From positions 3,126,242 to 3,190,241 of the forward strand of contig JABAKD010000028.1 in NCBI GenBank assembly GCA_012845835.1: a DNA stretch of 64,000 nucleotides, read 5' to 3'. Under the pieces are notes generated by a model that did no database searches, was not told where the DNA came from, and saw only the letters and a program-made list of their open reading frames with translations. Shown in pieces: positions 1 through 9,153 of the stretch; position 1 is the stretch's first letter, and each line of letters begins with the position of its first letter. The stretch comes from Undaria pinnatifida (taxonomy: Eukaryota; Sar; Phaeophyceae; Laminariales; Alariaceae). The translations under genes and the position numbers were made by a program.

Positions 1-109
1 GCACACAACTCGTAATGCGCGCGATCGGAGTATCACACACAGCTTGCAAAGATGGGTTTCGACGAAATCTTCGATCTCACAGCTGGAGTGTATTTTCATT
101 TTTTATAAT
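1..109 (+). repeat. Repeat A, 3' terminal part, cut by the window edge
   Basis: This is the conserved 3' end of the most abundant dispersed family here. It runs through CGATCGGAGTATCACACACA, a core reading GTTTCGACGAAATCTTCG, and ends in a T-rich tail finishing TTTATAAT. The same end recurs near 16.5, 37.1, 39.3 and 47.4 kb on this strand and in reverse at 0.11, 22.2, 33.9, 45.2 and 48.6 kb. It faces the next copy tail to tail, so bases 1-240 form a large imperfect palindrome. Confidence 0.85.
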
Positions 110-1815
110 ATTATAAAAAAATATGATCAAGTTGAAGATACACTCCAGCTGTGAGATCGAGGATTTCGTCGAAACTCATCTTTGCAAGCTGTGTGTGATA
201 CTCCGATCGCGCGTATTACGGGTTGTGTGTCCTCATTAAGGATATAGGTCGGCGACTCCCCTTGCAACTACATACAGTGTAGCTATCAGGGTCAACAGGG
301 TGATGTTAGTCAGTCTGTGCGCGGAAACTATAAAAAAACCCGTTTTTGATGGGGACAAAATCTGACTGCTGTGGAAGGAAATGCATCAGTTTATTATCAA
401 ATGAATCCTAAAAGTCGAATAACCGGTGACATGAGGGGAGGGAGGCATTTTTACGGACGCGGGGGCCTGGGATTGATCAAGAAGGCGGCGGGGGCGGGGG
501 GGGGGGGGAGCAGCTCAATCTGTGCGTGGAAACCATAAATCCTACCCTGTAAGTCGTACAACCAGTGAGGAGAGGGCGGAGCGCTGGGGGGGGTGGGGGT
601 GGGGGTTGGGGGGGAAGCTGGGGAGGGGGTGCAGAAAAGGTTTTTATACCAACATTTTTAGGTCGCATAGATGTAGGGGTTTGCTATACGCGTGGTACTA
701 GGTCTAGGTGATGGTACGGGTGGTGGGGAAGGAGGGGGCGTTGGGGGGGGGGGGGGAATGAATAAAAGCTACGTCGTGGGTGGCTAGAAAGATAATGACG
801 TCATATCAATTGCGTAGAAGTGTTTATTACTCTGTGGGCAGATTACGATTGTAGGTGGGGCGTTTAAAAGTTATGGAAAAAAAAAAAAAAAAATGGGGGG
901 GGAATGAATAGGAGCTACGGTGTGGATGGCTAGAAAGATAATGAGGTGATATCAGCTGGCTGGAAGTGTTTACTACTCTCAGGCAGATTTTGAGTCTAAA
1001 TCGGACGTTTGAACAAGAGGGAATGGGGGGAAAAGGGGGGAGGGGCGCGCGGGACACTGCCATATGTGCGCGCAAACTATAAATCCATAGAGGGACACTT
1101 CAATATGTGCGCGGAAACTATAAATCCATAGAGGGGACAATTCTGCCGGTGGTAGCAAGAAGATTTCCCTGTATAATATCACCTGCCTGGTATTGTTTAT
1201 TATTCTAGAAGATTTGATGCTAGACGGGCAGAAAGATGATGAGGTGACATCAGCCGGCTGGTAGTACTACTCTGGCAGATTCTAATTTTAGTTGGGGCGT
1301 TTGAACAAGTGGGATCGGGGGGGGGGGGATGGGGGGGGGGGCGCGGACGGGACACTTAAACATGTGCGCGGAAAAACTATAAATCCTTACAGGCAGGGGA
1401 GAAATCTGACGATTGTAGAGCCACCCCAAGGTAGGGTTGCAGCATCATCAGATCAGTCCCCGAACTCCTCACGTGAGGAGCTCAATATCTCACCCGAAAA
1501 ATGACTTGGAAGGCATTCGGTCGCACAACCCGACCAAGCTTCTACGCCTTAGTCCAAAAATAAAATGTGCTCGTGCAAATTACTTCATTGACCGGCAGTC
1601 CCTCACTTGAGGAGCTCAATCGCCCAGGGATTTTTTGTTGCAATCATACAACTGCAACCCCTACCGTGGGATGACTCTGTAGCGCCTTTAAATCACGTGC
1701 CTGGTATTGTTTACTCCGGAGTATTATTCTAGAAGATTTGATGGCATCAAATAGATGTAATATGTAACGCGATCTTTAGGTGTGGTAAAGAACGTGTTAA
1801 AGCTTCATAATTCGT
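110..1815 (-). repeat. Repeat A, long copy with internal G-tract modules
   Basis: This is an inverted, nearly full-length copy. Read on the minus strand it ends at about 110 with the TTTATAAT tail. Going upstream it shows repeated modules of the type 'TTTATAGTTTCCGCGCACA, then a long C tract, then CTCAAACGCCCCACC, then ATATCACCTCATTATCTTTC'. The outermost part (about 1690-1815) matches the 5' ends near 45.47 kb and 50.05 kb. A separate inverted-repeat element (about 1419-1676) interrupts it. No coding capacity is visible; the Pro-rich open frames are translations of C tracts. Confidence 0.8.
1419..1676. mobile_element. MITE-like element M nested in repeat A
   Basis: A block of about 255 bp has no match in the other repeat A copies. 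It has imperfect terminal inverted repeats: GGTAGGGTTGCAG at about 1430-1442 and its complement CTGCAACCCCTACC at 1651-1664. The flanks share GTAG on both sides, a possible short target duplication. Two internal direct copies of a CCTCAC-TGAGGAGCTCAAT motif (about 1466 and 1604) are themselves palindromic. No transposase is encoded. Confidence 0.55.
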
Positions 1816-2682
1816 TAGCTGTGATGTTGCTGTTGCACGAACACAACACCGAAGAAGATAACTGCTGCTGCTGTGTTTCACGGACCAAAACACCAGGGAG
1901 AAGAGGAAGAAGACGCCGCCGGCATAAGGCCGGCGCGGGGAGGGGAATAAGAAATAAAGGAGCAAACAAAAGAAGAAAAATCATAAGAAAGGACGACCGC
2001 AAGTCATTACCTGTCACTTTCATGCTTCCCCCGTTGAACTCAACGAAATCAAACAAAGCAGACACTACCACTCGAGCTGTAGAGGGTTCAGCGCTATTAC
2101 AAGACAGCAGTAACACTTCATTTAATTAGCCGAACTGGTACCTTGCCACACGATCTGCTTTTTCGTTTCTGTATTCATCTACTTGTGCAGCTGAATCAGT
2201 ACCGACTGCTCCCCCCTCGGTTTCCCTTGGTTTCTGCTCTGCTGTTGCCTTAACATTATTATACCGTCATTTCTACCCAACGACATCAGTACACCCTGAG
2301 TTCGTGCTGATTCTTCATCCTGCATAGATACAAATTATGATGTGGTCACAAACGACTGTGGGGAAGAGAAAACCAAACAGCAGTCGCAATTCATCAAGGT
2401 AAAACAAATGAAGTGCTACCGTACCGGGTACGAGAAGGCAACAAAACAAGCCAGACCATAAAGTTGCTCCTCTGCACACAGCAGTTTTTCACTTCGGCAT
2501 TTATTTCCAGCATGAATAGTTATGTGTGGTGTCGTATTGTCATACTGTTTTTATTTCATTTTATTATGTTTCTTTTCCGAGCTTTGGCTCTCCTTTGCGG
2601 TTGGGTTGTTTCTTCGATTTCCCCTTCATTTTGTTTGTTTCATTTTTTGTTTTATTTTTATCTTTGTTTTTATTTGTTTTCT

Positions 2683-2724
<42 letters not shown>

Positions 2725-2960
2725 TTTATTTCGTATTTCTCTCTTCCAATGTATTTCTGTTGCTGACGTATGTATGTTGTGCCTGTCGTACCCAGTACTA
2801 GGGCATGACATTGCGTTGTCGAATGCATTACGATGCATTATCTCTGTGTCGTGGCTTGTGACCACAGAGCTGATCTTTCTAGGGTGAAGAATCAGTACGG
2901 ACACTGGGTGTGCTGGATGTCGACGAGTAGAAGAACGGTTTAATGTGAAGAACACACACA
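1800..2960. repeat. Dispersed repeat block G/H
   Basis: The first part (about 1805-2120) matches 5.93-6.26 kb in reverse. The remainder (about 2400-2960) shares stretches with 4.37-4.60, 7.03-7.48, 8.63-8.75 and 47.7-48.3 kb, including a common end reading 'TCTCTAGG(A/G)TGAA, CACGGACTCTGG, GGTTTAAT, GAAGA' followed by an (AC)n run. The block carries a poly-T run of about 37 bases (2687-2723). The open frames on both strands are short, compositionally biased and not conserved between copies, so no gene is called. Confidence 0.6.
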
Positions 2961-3114
2961 CACACACTGTCTTCTGTCGTGTTTCCCTGCACGAATTCAT
3001 CATGTTTTAGACACGAACCTGACGCACGCCTCAAGAAAACCAAACACGACCATCCGGAGACGGCGGTTCTTCGCTAGGGAACTTTTTTTGTGTTGCTCAT
3101 CCTTTCTACCGAGT

Positions 3115-3472
3115 ATCTACCAGATACTCCTATTACATTTCGCACGTTTCGTTTCTCCTTCTCCCTCGTTAGACGTAACTCAGATCCGGGGTCACAAAGC
3201 AGGCTCTTCTCCCCCCTCCCCACTACACGGTACGAGCCATCATTTTTTTTGCGGGAGGATTTCTCACAGCTATTTCTTACCCTCGTCGACTCGCGTGAAA
3301 TTGTGCCTAAAAACACGCTGCTTTCTTACGAGTAGGCGCTCTGAGCAGCTTTTTCCTGTGATTAGTCTAGTCTAGACTATATTTTTGCAAATAAGTCCTA
3401 AAAAAGTCTGAACCAGCTCTAATAACATTCGAGGGTAACCACTATTAATAGACCACCGAGGCGACCGGCTGC
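3115..3472 (-). mobile_element. tRNA-derived SINE, full copy
   Basis: Read on the minus strand, the element starts at about 3472 with a tRNA-like head: AGCCGGTCGCCTCGGTGG, then GTCTA-TAGTGGTTA (box A-like). It continues through GCGCCTA and ACGCGAGTCGACGAGGG into an AT-rich end. The same body occurs at 5.09-5.59, 25.6-25.98 and 52.13-52.47 kb. Head, body and A-rich end are the classic layout of a tRNA-derived SINE. Confidence 0.7.
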
Positions 3473-3473
3473 A

Positions 3474-3690
3474 ATGTTATGGCAAAACAAGGGGCGGCTA
3501 CCCAGTCGGATGATGATTGCGCAAGCAGCCAGTGGAAAAAAACCAGGACCAGGTCGGCCACCGAAAAACTGGCCCACAACCCTGAGAGATGCCCTCGTCG
3601 ATTGTGGATCTACCGAAAGCTTCATGGAAGATTTCCCCCCCGCACTTCGGGTTGAAGCCGTTCTGCTGTCGGCCCATATGCAGCATTGTT
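3474..3690 (+). pseudogene. Possible C-terminal relic of a LINE-type reverse transcriptase ORF
   Basis: The forward frame reads through RLPSRMMIAQA, KKPGPGRPPKNWPTTLRDAL and ESFMEDFPPALRVEAV. A basic 'GRP-K-W---L' motif near the end is common at the C-terminus of LINE-type reverse transcriptase proteins. No palm-domain motif lies upstream; the frame begins where the SINE ends. The call rests on this one motif. It could also be a host AT-hook-like sequence (PGPGRPP). Confidence 0.3.
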
Positions 3691-4369
3691 CTAGGTTTTG
3701 TTATTTGGATGGCCTACTCCATCCATCACCCTCCAGGGCAAAATGTCAGCCGATAATGCGGCACGACAACCACCGGCACGCGTGTTCTTGTTGAAACCCG
3801 TTTTCCCAATAATTTGTTTCCCTTTCACCCCTTTTTCTCGTACAACGTTTCTTTCTTCTCTTCGTCCCTTTATTTTTCTCATTCTTTCTTTCCACCCCTT
3901 TTTCATTTTGCTCTTTCTTTGTGTTTTCATTTTGGGCATCCCTGGGGGCTATAATGTGAAGAACACACACACACATTGAGGCGATGATGTCGGCACGGAC
4001 ACCGCCGTCGAAGATACCGTAAACAGAGGACAGACCAGAAAAACAATGCCCCGAATAGGCCTCTTGTAGTAGTTGCATCGCGGACCCAGTCTGGGTGCTG
4101 CCACCACGCCGACTGGGTGGTGCCATCTGCTTTATTGCTGCGTTAAAGCTTGATTAAACATTAGGCATCGTTTTTGTATTCGGTACGGGGGCGGCGATGA
4201 CAAAATTGGCACCACCGGCTATCGTCAGGACACAATAGTGCGCAGGGGATAGGACAGGTATGTGCGGCGATGCCCCAACTCCTGGAGCAAAGTCACTCGA
4301 ACCCAATATGGTTGCTGTCTCCGGCGTTGGTTGGATGGCGTCACCTGATAGGTTGCTAGAGTTATACTG

Positions 4370-4610
4370 GCTGTCTGTGTGCATTGTTTTTCACTTTTTA
4401 GCACTTCCCTTGCTTCACCTTGATGGATTGCGACTGTTTGATATACTTTGTTTCACATCAGTCGTCTGTGACCACATAGTCTAATTTGCATCTCTCTAGG
4501 ACGAATCAGCACGGACTCTAGATGTACTTCTGATGTCGTTGGGTAGAAGGAACGGTTTAATGCGAAGACAACACACACAGCAGTCTTGCCGTCCTGAAGC
4601 TCTCTTTCCA
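4370..4610 (+). repeat. Repeat H copy
   Basis: This shares 'TTGATGGATTGCGACTGTTT', 'TCTCTAGGACGAATCAGCAC' and 'GGAACGGTTTAATGCGAAGA' with 48.11-48.27 kb, and more weakly with 2.76-2.96 kb. It ends in a short (AC)n run. From 4610 to 5090 no other feature was recognised. Confidence 0.6.
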
Positions 4611-5090
4611 ATTGTTTTTACTCTTTCGTTTCTTCTTTCTTATTCATCGTGTGCTTTTTTTTTACTTTTTTTACTCCTAATAATCATATGTGCTGGTGGT
4701 AAACCCAAGCCTAATCAGCGTCATCACTTCGTGCGACTAATCCTTGTGGTGTACCGCTTCCTGGTTCCTGATGCCTCTCGCGCTACTGAAGGATTCCACT
4801 CATTGGGGCCGGTGACGAAACATTCTCCACACACTCCGAAGGGACCGACGCTGGCCTAGAGTCCCTCGCCGCCCTCCCTACGCCCTGCGTCCATTGCTGC
4901 TGCACTGCCTTTGCTCACGTTTGTTTTGCGCTTTGGGTTTTGGTCCGATACACCAGGTGCACGATACTGGTCGATCTGTTCCGTCGGCAGTTATTAATAG
5001 TAGCCGTTGGACGTAGGGATGCATGCTCCTACGCTTCTATGCGCCTCTACGCGCCCCTAGGGGTGCACATCAAGCCCTAACCGATCGCCC

Positions 5091-5217
5091 CGGGGGTCTA
5101 GTGGTTACCTCGAATACTACTAGCAGCGTTGGTCCTTGAGTTTGATTCCCGCCGTGGTGAGATTTGACTTCATTAGCAACAAATGCAAAGAAAATATCAA
5201 CTGCTGAGAGCGCCTAG
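5091..5217 (+). mobile_element. tRNA-derived SINE, head of a tandem partial copy
   Basis: The tRNA-like head has a box A-like GGTCTAGTGGTTA and a box B-like GAGTTTGATTCCCGCC. The copy stops at GAGAGCGCCTAG, where a second complete copy starts, giving a head-to-tail partial dimer. The head resembles Glu/Asp-type tRNAs ('GGTCTAGTGGTTA') but does not fold as a complete tRNA. Confidence 0.7.
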
Positions 5218-5590
5218 CCGGTCGCCCCGGGCGTCTAGTGGTTACTCTCGAATACTACTAGCGTTGGTTCGAGTCCCACCGTGGTAAGATTTGACACTAT
5301 TCGCTAAAATACGCAAAAAAAGTATCAACTGCTGAGAGCGCCTAGCAGCGTGGGTAGGTACGATTCGACGCGAGTCGACGAGGGAAGAAAATACTCAACT
5401 CTCCTCGAGATAAAAACGAAGGCACACGTACCGTATGGTAGTGGGGAGGGGAGAGGAGGACCCAAGGGGGGAGGAGGGCCCGCCAAGTGACCCCCGATCT
5501 GAGTTACTACTCTGGGAGGGAGGGAGGGAGGGTGAGGAGAGTAGTGCGCGAGGATAATATAGTCTATGGGATGAAGAAAAAAAGGGTATA
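5218..5590 (+). mobile_element. tRNA-derived SINE, full copy
   Basis: The head runs from about 5218 to 5290, with box A-like CGTCTAGTGGTTA and box B GGTTCGAGTCCCACC, a good match to GGTTCGANNCC. The body carries ATCAACTGCTGAGAGCGCC, GACGCGAGTCGACGAGGG and a G-rich stretch, and ends near GGGATGAAGAAAAAAAGGG. It is the best-preserved copy in the window. Internal RNA polymerase III promoters of this kind are the hallmark of tRNA-derived SINEs; no autonomous partner was identified here. Confidence 0.75.
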
Positions 5591-5929
5591 ATATCGACTA
5601 GATATATAGTCTATAGCTTGTGCTATGGCCGAGAGCGGCTAAGAAGAGTGGAAACTGGCACCGGGGAATCGTCGACGCGGTGGATCGCGTCATGATGGAA
5701 TGGCGCAGGGGCGAGGCGGAGAAGGAGCTGGCAACGCCTCACAGCAGAAGACGCCAAGAGTAGCAACCAAGGGAAGCCAGGGGGGCGGGGAGGGGGGAGC
5801 AGCCGTGCCGGTACAATAGCTTTACGTGGATAAATGCAGAAACGATGTGGCAGATCGTGTGGGAAGGTACAGTTGGACCAATTGAGTTGAGCGTGTGCTA
5901 TTTTTATAGCCCTGATCCCTCTCAGCGAG

Positions 5930-6260
5930 TGGTATTAATAGTTTCTGCTTCGTTTGTTTTCGTTGAGTTCAATGGGAGGGAGCACGAAAGCGACAGCAGC
6001 AGTAATGACCTGCTGTCGTCCTTTCCCTTTTTCGTCTTCTTTTTCCTTTAATTTTTGTTTGCTTCCCACTTATTTTCCTCCCCACCGGCCTTAGTATGCC
6101 TTTTGCCGGCATCTTCTCCCTCTTCGTGTTATTTTTGTCCGTAAAACAGCAGTTATTTTTTTGGTGTGTTTTGTCCGTGCAACAGCAGTGACATTCTTCG
6201 TGTTGTTTGGCCCGTGCAACACCAGGTATCTGTTCCTCTTCAGCGCATATGTCAACCAAA
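5930..6260 (-). repeat. Repeat G copy
   Basis: The reverse complement resembles 1.81-2.12 kb. Shared features are a run giving VEFNG in translation, a GCCGGC-rich patch and several 'ACAGCAG' units. The order is the same but inverted. No conserved frame supports a protein. Confidence 0.55.
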
Positions 6261-6485
6261 CCAGAACACCAAACTACTAGAAAGCCAAAACATCATCGAA
6301 TTCATATCAATTTAGACGGCTCGTCGTAAGAAAGGAAGAAAGACGCGAAAGAAAGGAAGAATACAAATGGAAATAAAGAAGAGAACAGCACGACACGATC
6401 AAGAAGTGAAAAACAAAGCCAACACTCGGCAACTAGCAACCGCCAGCAGCTACAGCGGATGACGCTATCCAACCAACGTCGGGGG

Positions 6486-6755
6486 CAGCAACCTTTTTTT
6501 TTTTTTAGTTTTTTTAGTTGATTTTTCTTCATCCCATTTGTTATCCTCGCAAGCAGTAACTCAGATCCGAGAACACGTACTTGTACGAGGGCCGATCTCC
6601 CATCCCTTCTCCACTTACTACGGCGGTACGTGCCTTCATTTTTTTCGCGGATAATTCCACATTTTCTTCCCTACATAGTCGACTCGCGTCGAATAGTACC
6701 TACCTACACTACTACTGCTAGGCGTTCTCAGTGATCGGTTGATCCTTTTTTTATT
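6486..6755 (-). mobile_element. tRNA-derived SINE, headless copy
   Basis: On the minus strand the body (GATCAACCGATC, GCGCCT-like, CGCGAGTCGACTATG, GTACGTGCC, GGATCTGAGTTA) is recognisable down to an A-rich end at about 6490, but the tRNA-like head is absent. That is the expected result of 5' truncation during reverse transcription. Confidence 0.6.
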
Positions 6756-7029
6756 GGGTTTCAAGTGACCCTCGGTTGATTGTTTTGGTAGTAGGAGCAT
6801 TCAATAAATGTGAGCAACTGGTTGATTGGGGCTAAGCGAAGCAAAGAACGTCGAGTTCGGAGATGACAACCGGGGTTTCGAAACAGAGGTTGGATGTGTG
6901 TGGTCTTTACATTAAAGTGGTATTTCCACACATCATGGCATCTACATCCACCGCAACAGGACGGCAGGGCAAAATTGAAAACTAAACAAAGTAGACAGCC
7001 AGCGACAACGCAGATGACATCGCCCCACC

Positions 7030-7490
7030 GGCATCGGGGGCAGCAGCCATGAGTTCCCAACGCACCTATTATTGTAGAAGTAGGTTTCAATTTATGCTGC
7101 CGTCTTGTTCCCTCAATGCTTGGTCTTCGCGGGTGCCTCTTCCATCCCTCCCTTCTTTCGTATTTTCTTTGTTTTCCATCTCTTCCCTTTTTTTTTGTTT
7201 ATTAGTTGCCTGTCGTACATATCATAGTCTCTGGTGTACTGGCTTGTATATATAGTATAGACTAATGTTTGTGTTCCGCCCCGCATTAATTGCGTTCGGC
7301 ATTGCATGGATAAATCACTTGTGTTTGCGATGCATATCGCTGTAACGTGGGTTGTGTGCACACAATATCCAGGTCGTCTCTCGAGGAAGAGGTATCGGCA
7401 CGGGCCACTGCTTTACTGGATACACGTTTAAGATGGATGGGTGGAAATGTAAATTTAACGTGAGGAACGCACACTGCTGTTACATGCCGA
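7030..7490. repeat. Diverged repeat H-like sequence
   Basis: Scattered matches to the H block include GCCTGTCGTAC, a GTTCGGCATTGCATGGAT-like stretch and TTTAACGTGAGGAACGCACAC at the end. The copy is old. From 7490 to 8100 nothing was recognised. Confidence 0.35.
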
Positions 7491-8105
7491 ACTAACTGCT
7501 GATGTGTGCACTATAATAGCTATAAAACCAGATGCCTCAGTTACCGATCAGTGACAACATGATTCGCAACTACTCCTTGCGTACATACAACCTCTAACAC
7601 GAGTCCTCGATGGAGTCGACATAATAAATATTTACAAAATAAATCGCTTACGCATGAAACTGAATACACTTTTCGAAACCAGCTTAGTTGCAACGTCGCT
7701 ACTTTCTGCGTGGAAATGGCTCAGGCCGAAGCCAACTCAGTGTCTGCTATGTACATGTCCAAGGGTATGGTAATGTAATCAAGCGAGAAAAACAAAAATG
7801 TTCTGCTGCTTTATGGTACGCACTCTATATCTATTAACCCCTCCACACCGAGAGGAGAACGTTTTCGAATGTGATGACGATAGCACATAGCATATACTGG
7901 TCGCAGCATTGGCCACACGAAGCGACTCGGGCTGCAAGGATCAAGGGCGTGTTCGAAACGCAACATAGTAAGGAGGTGTACAACATGCGCCCGGCATTGC
8001 GGTACTTGTAAATAGTGCTAGACGCTCTTCCCAGCAGGCTATCAATGTCCGATTTTTTCTTTATAGGATACCTGTACCTGGGTCTCACACACTCTGCCTG
8101 GCATA

Positions 8106-8146
8106 TATGGAGTGTATTTTAATTTTTATAATATATGCATGTTGAG
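8106..8146 (+). repeat. Repeat A, very short 3' end fragment
   Basis: About 30 bases (GGAGTGTATTTTAATTTTTA and following) match the 3' terminal bases of repeat A in the version seen at 37.2 kb. Nothing further upstream of the element is present. From 8150 to 8890 no exon could be assigned, although a good 5' splice site (ACG|GTAAGT) lies at 8612 in a phase that would fit the exon at 8900. Confidence 0.55.
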
Positions 8147-8899
8147 GTGCCAGCTTATAATGCTACAAGTTACCAGCTTGTGAAGTATAATCCGGTCTGT
8201 CATTCAACCCAACCTCAACGCTGTTATAAATAGTAGCAATCTCAAACAATGACTCTGTTCATTCCGCAACGAGTATATGACTGAACAGCCTACCGATGAT
8301 GCTCTCGCCGGCAAAGAAAGGAACATGAGGGCATCGTCAGCGTTTTACAGCTCGTCAAACACTACCGTTATTATTTCATACTTTATTATTAGAGGAACAT
8401 CACACCCCTCGCGCATGTTATTCTCCCATTTGTTTTCATCCACGCTACGTGTCCTCCTGGCGTACATCCATCCCGGAGTTATGGAGATGACACAACAGTC
8501 AAACTTGTCATTCAACTGTCCGATCCAACTCATTCAGCTCTTTTTTGCCACTGAATGCAGCCGAGTTCAACGCCCAAAACCGGCACTTTACTGCAGGGGG
8601 AATACAGCCACGGTAAGTTGAAATTGCGAGAATGATAATCCGCGAGTGCTCTCTCTCTGTCTAGGATGAAGAATCCGGACGGTGACTGTATGTGCTAGGT
8701 TCCAACGACGGGTAGAAAGTTGTTTTACTGCGAAAACCGCATACACATGGACCCTCGGGTGACGCCATCATATTGCGTAGTCGAGAAATCCGCGTGTAAA
8801 GTACTTTGTGGGGTCCGCATAGAGCGTGACAAAGACCTCACGAGATTGATTACGACGGCTGCTGAGACCACACTCCCCCCACGTTTTGTTGTCCGTCAG

Positions 8900-9153
8900 A
8901 TCGTCGGTCCGATGCTGTCATCGCAGGCGTCGTCACTCGAGACCGTCTCTAGCAACTTCTTGGGCTTACCGCTGGTCACCCCATCCGCTTCCGCGGCTCG
9001 GGCTGCTACATACTTGGCGTCGGGAACACAAGAAGGGCTGGGTGCAGGAGCGAGCTATTTGTTCGGGGTCCAACCGGACGTTTTCGAGCAGATGAAAGCG
9101 TTGGCGAGGCTTGTTCTCGACATGAAGACCGAGCGGGACTATTCCTATGACTG
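8900..9153 (+). CDS. iGluR-like gene, ANF-receptor exon a
   Basis: This exon encodes IVGPMLSSQASS, LGLPLVTPSASA and YLFGVQPDVFEQMKALARLV. The pattern is the 'iiGp.sS ... lPl.tpSA ... f.v.P.d..q..al..lv' signature of ANF-receptor domains. The acceptor is a pyrimidine-rich TTGTTGTCCGTCAG and the donor is CTG|GTGAAA. It starts in phase 0 and leaves two bases of a Trp codon, completed by the next exon. The open frame upstream of 8900 runs into repeat H, so it is not taken as coding. Confidence 0.85.

Noticed and set aside
2413-2887. Phe-rich membrane protein
   Set aside because: The frame consists largely of the poly-T run and T-rich flanks of repeat H; three overlapping frames are equally open.
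8720-8899. Upstream extension of the first iGluR exon
   Set aside because: The open frame runs into repeat H and a pyrimidine-rich acceptor at 8899 fits the family border better.
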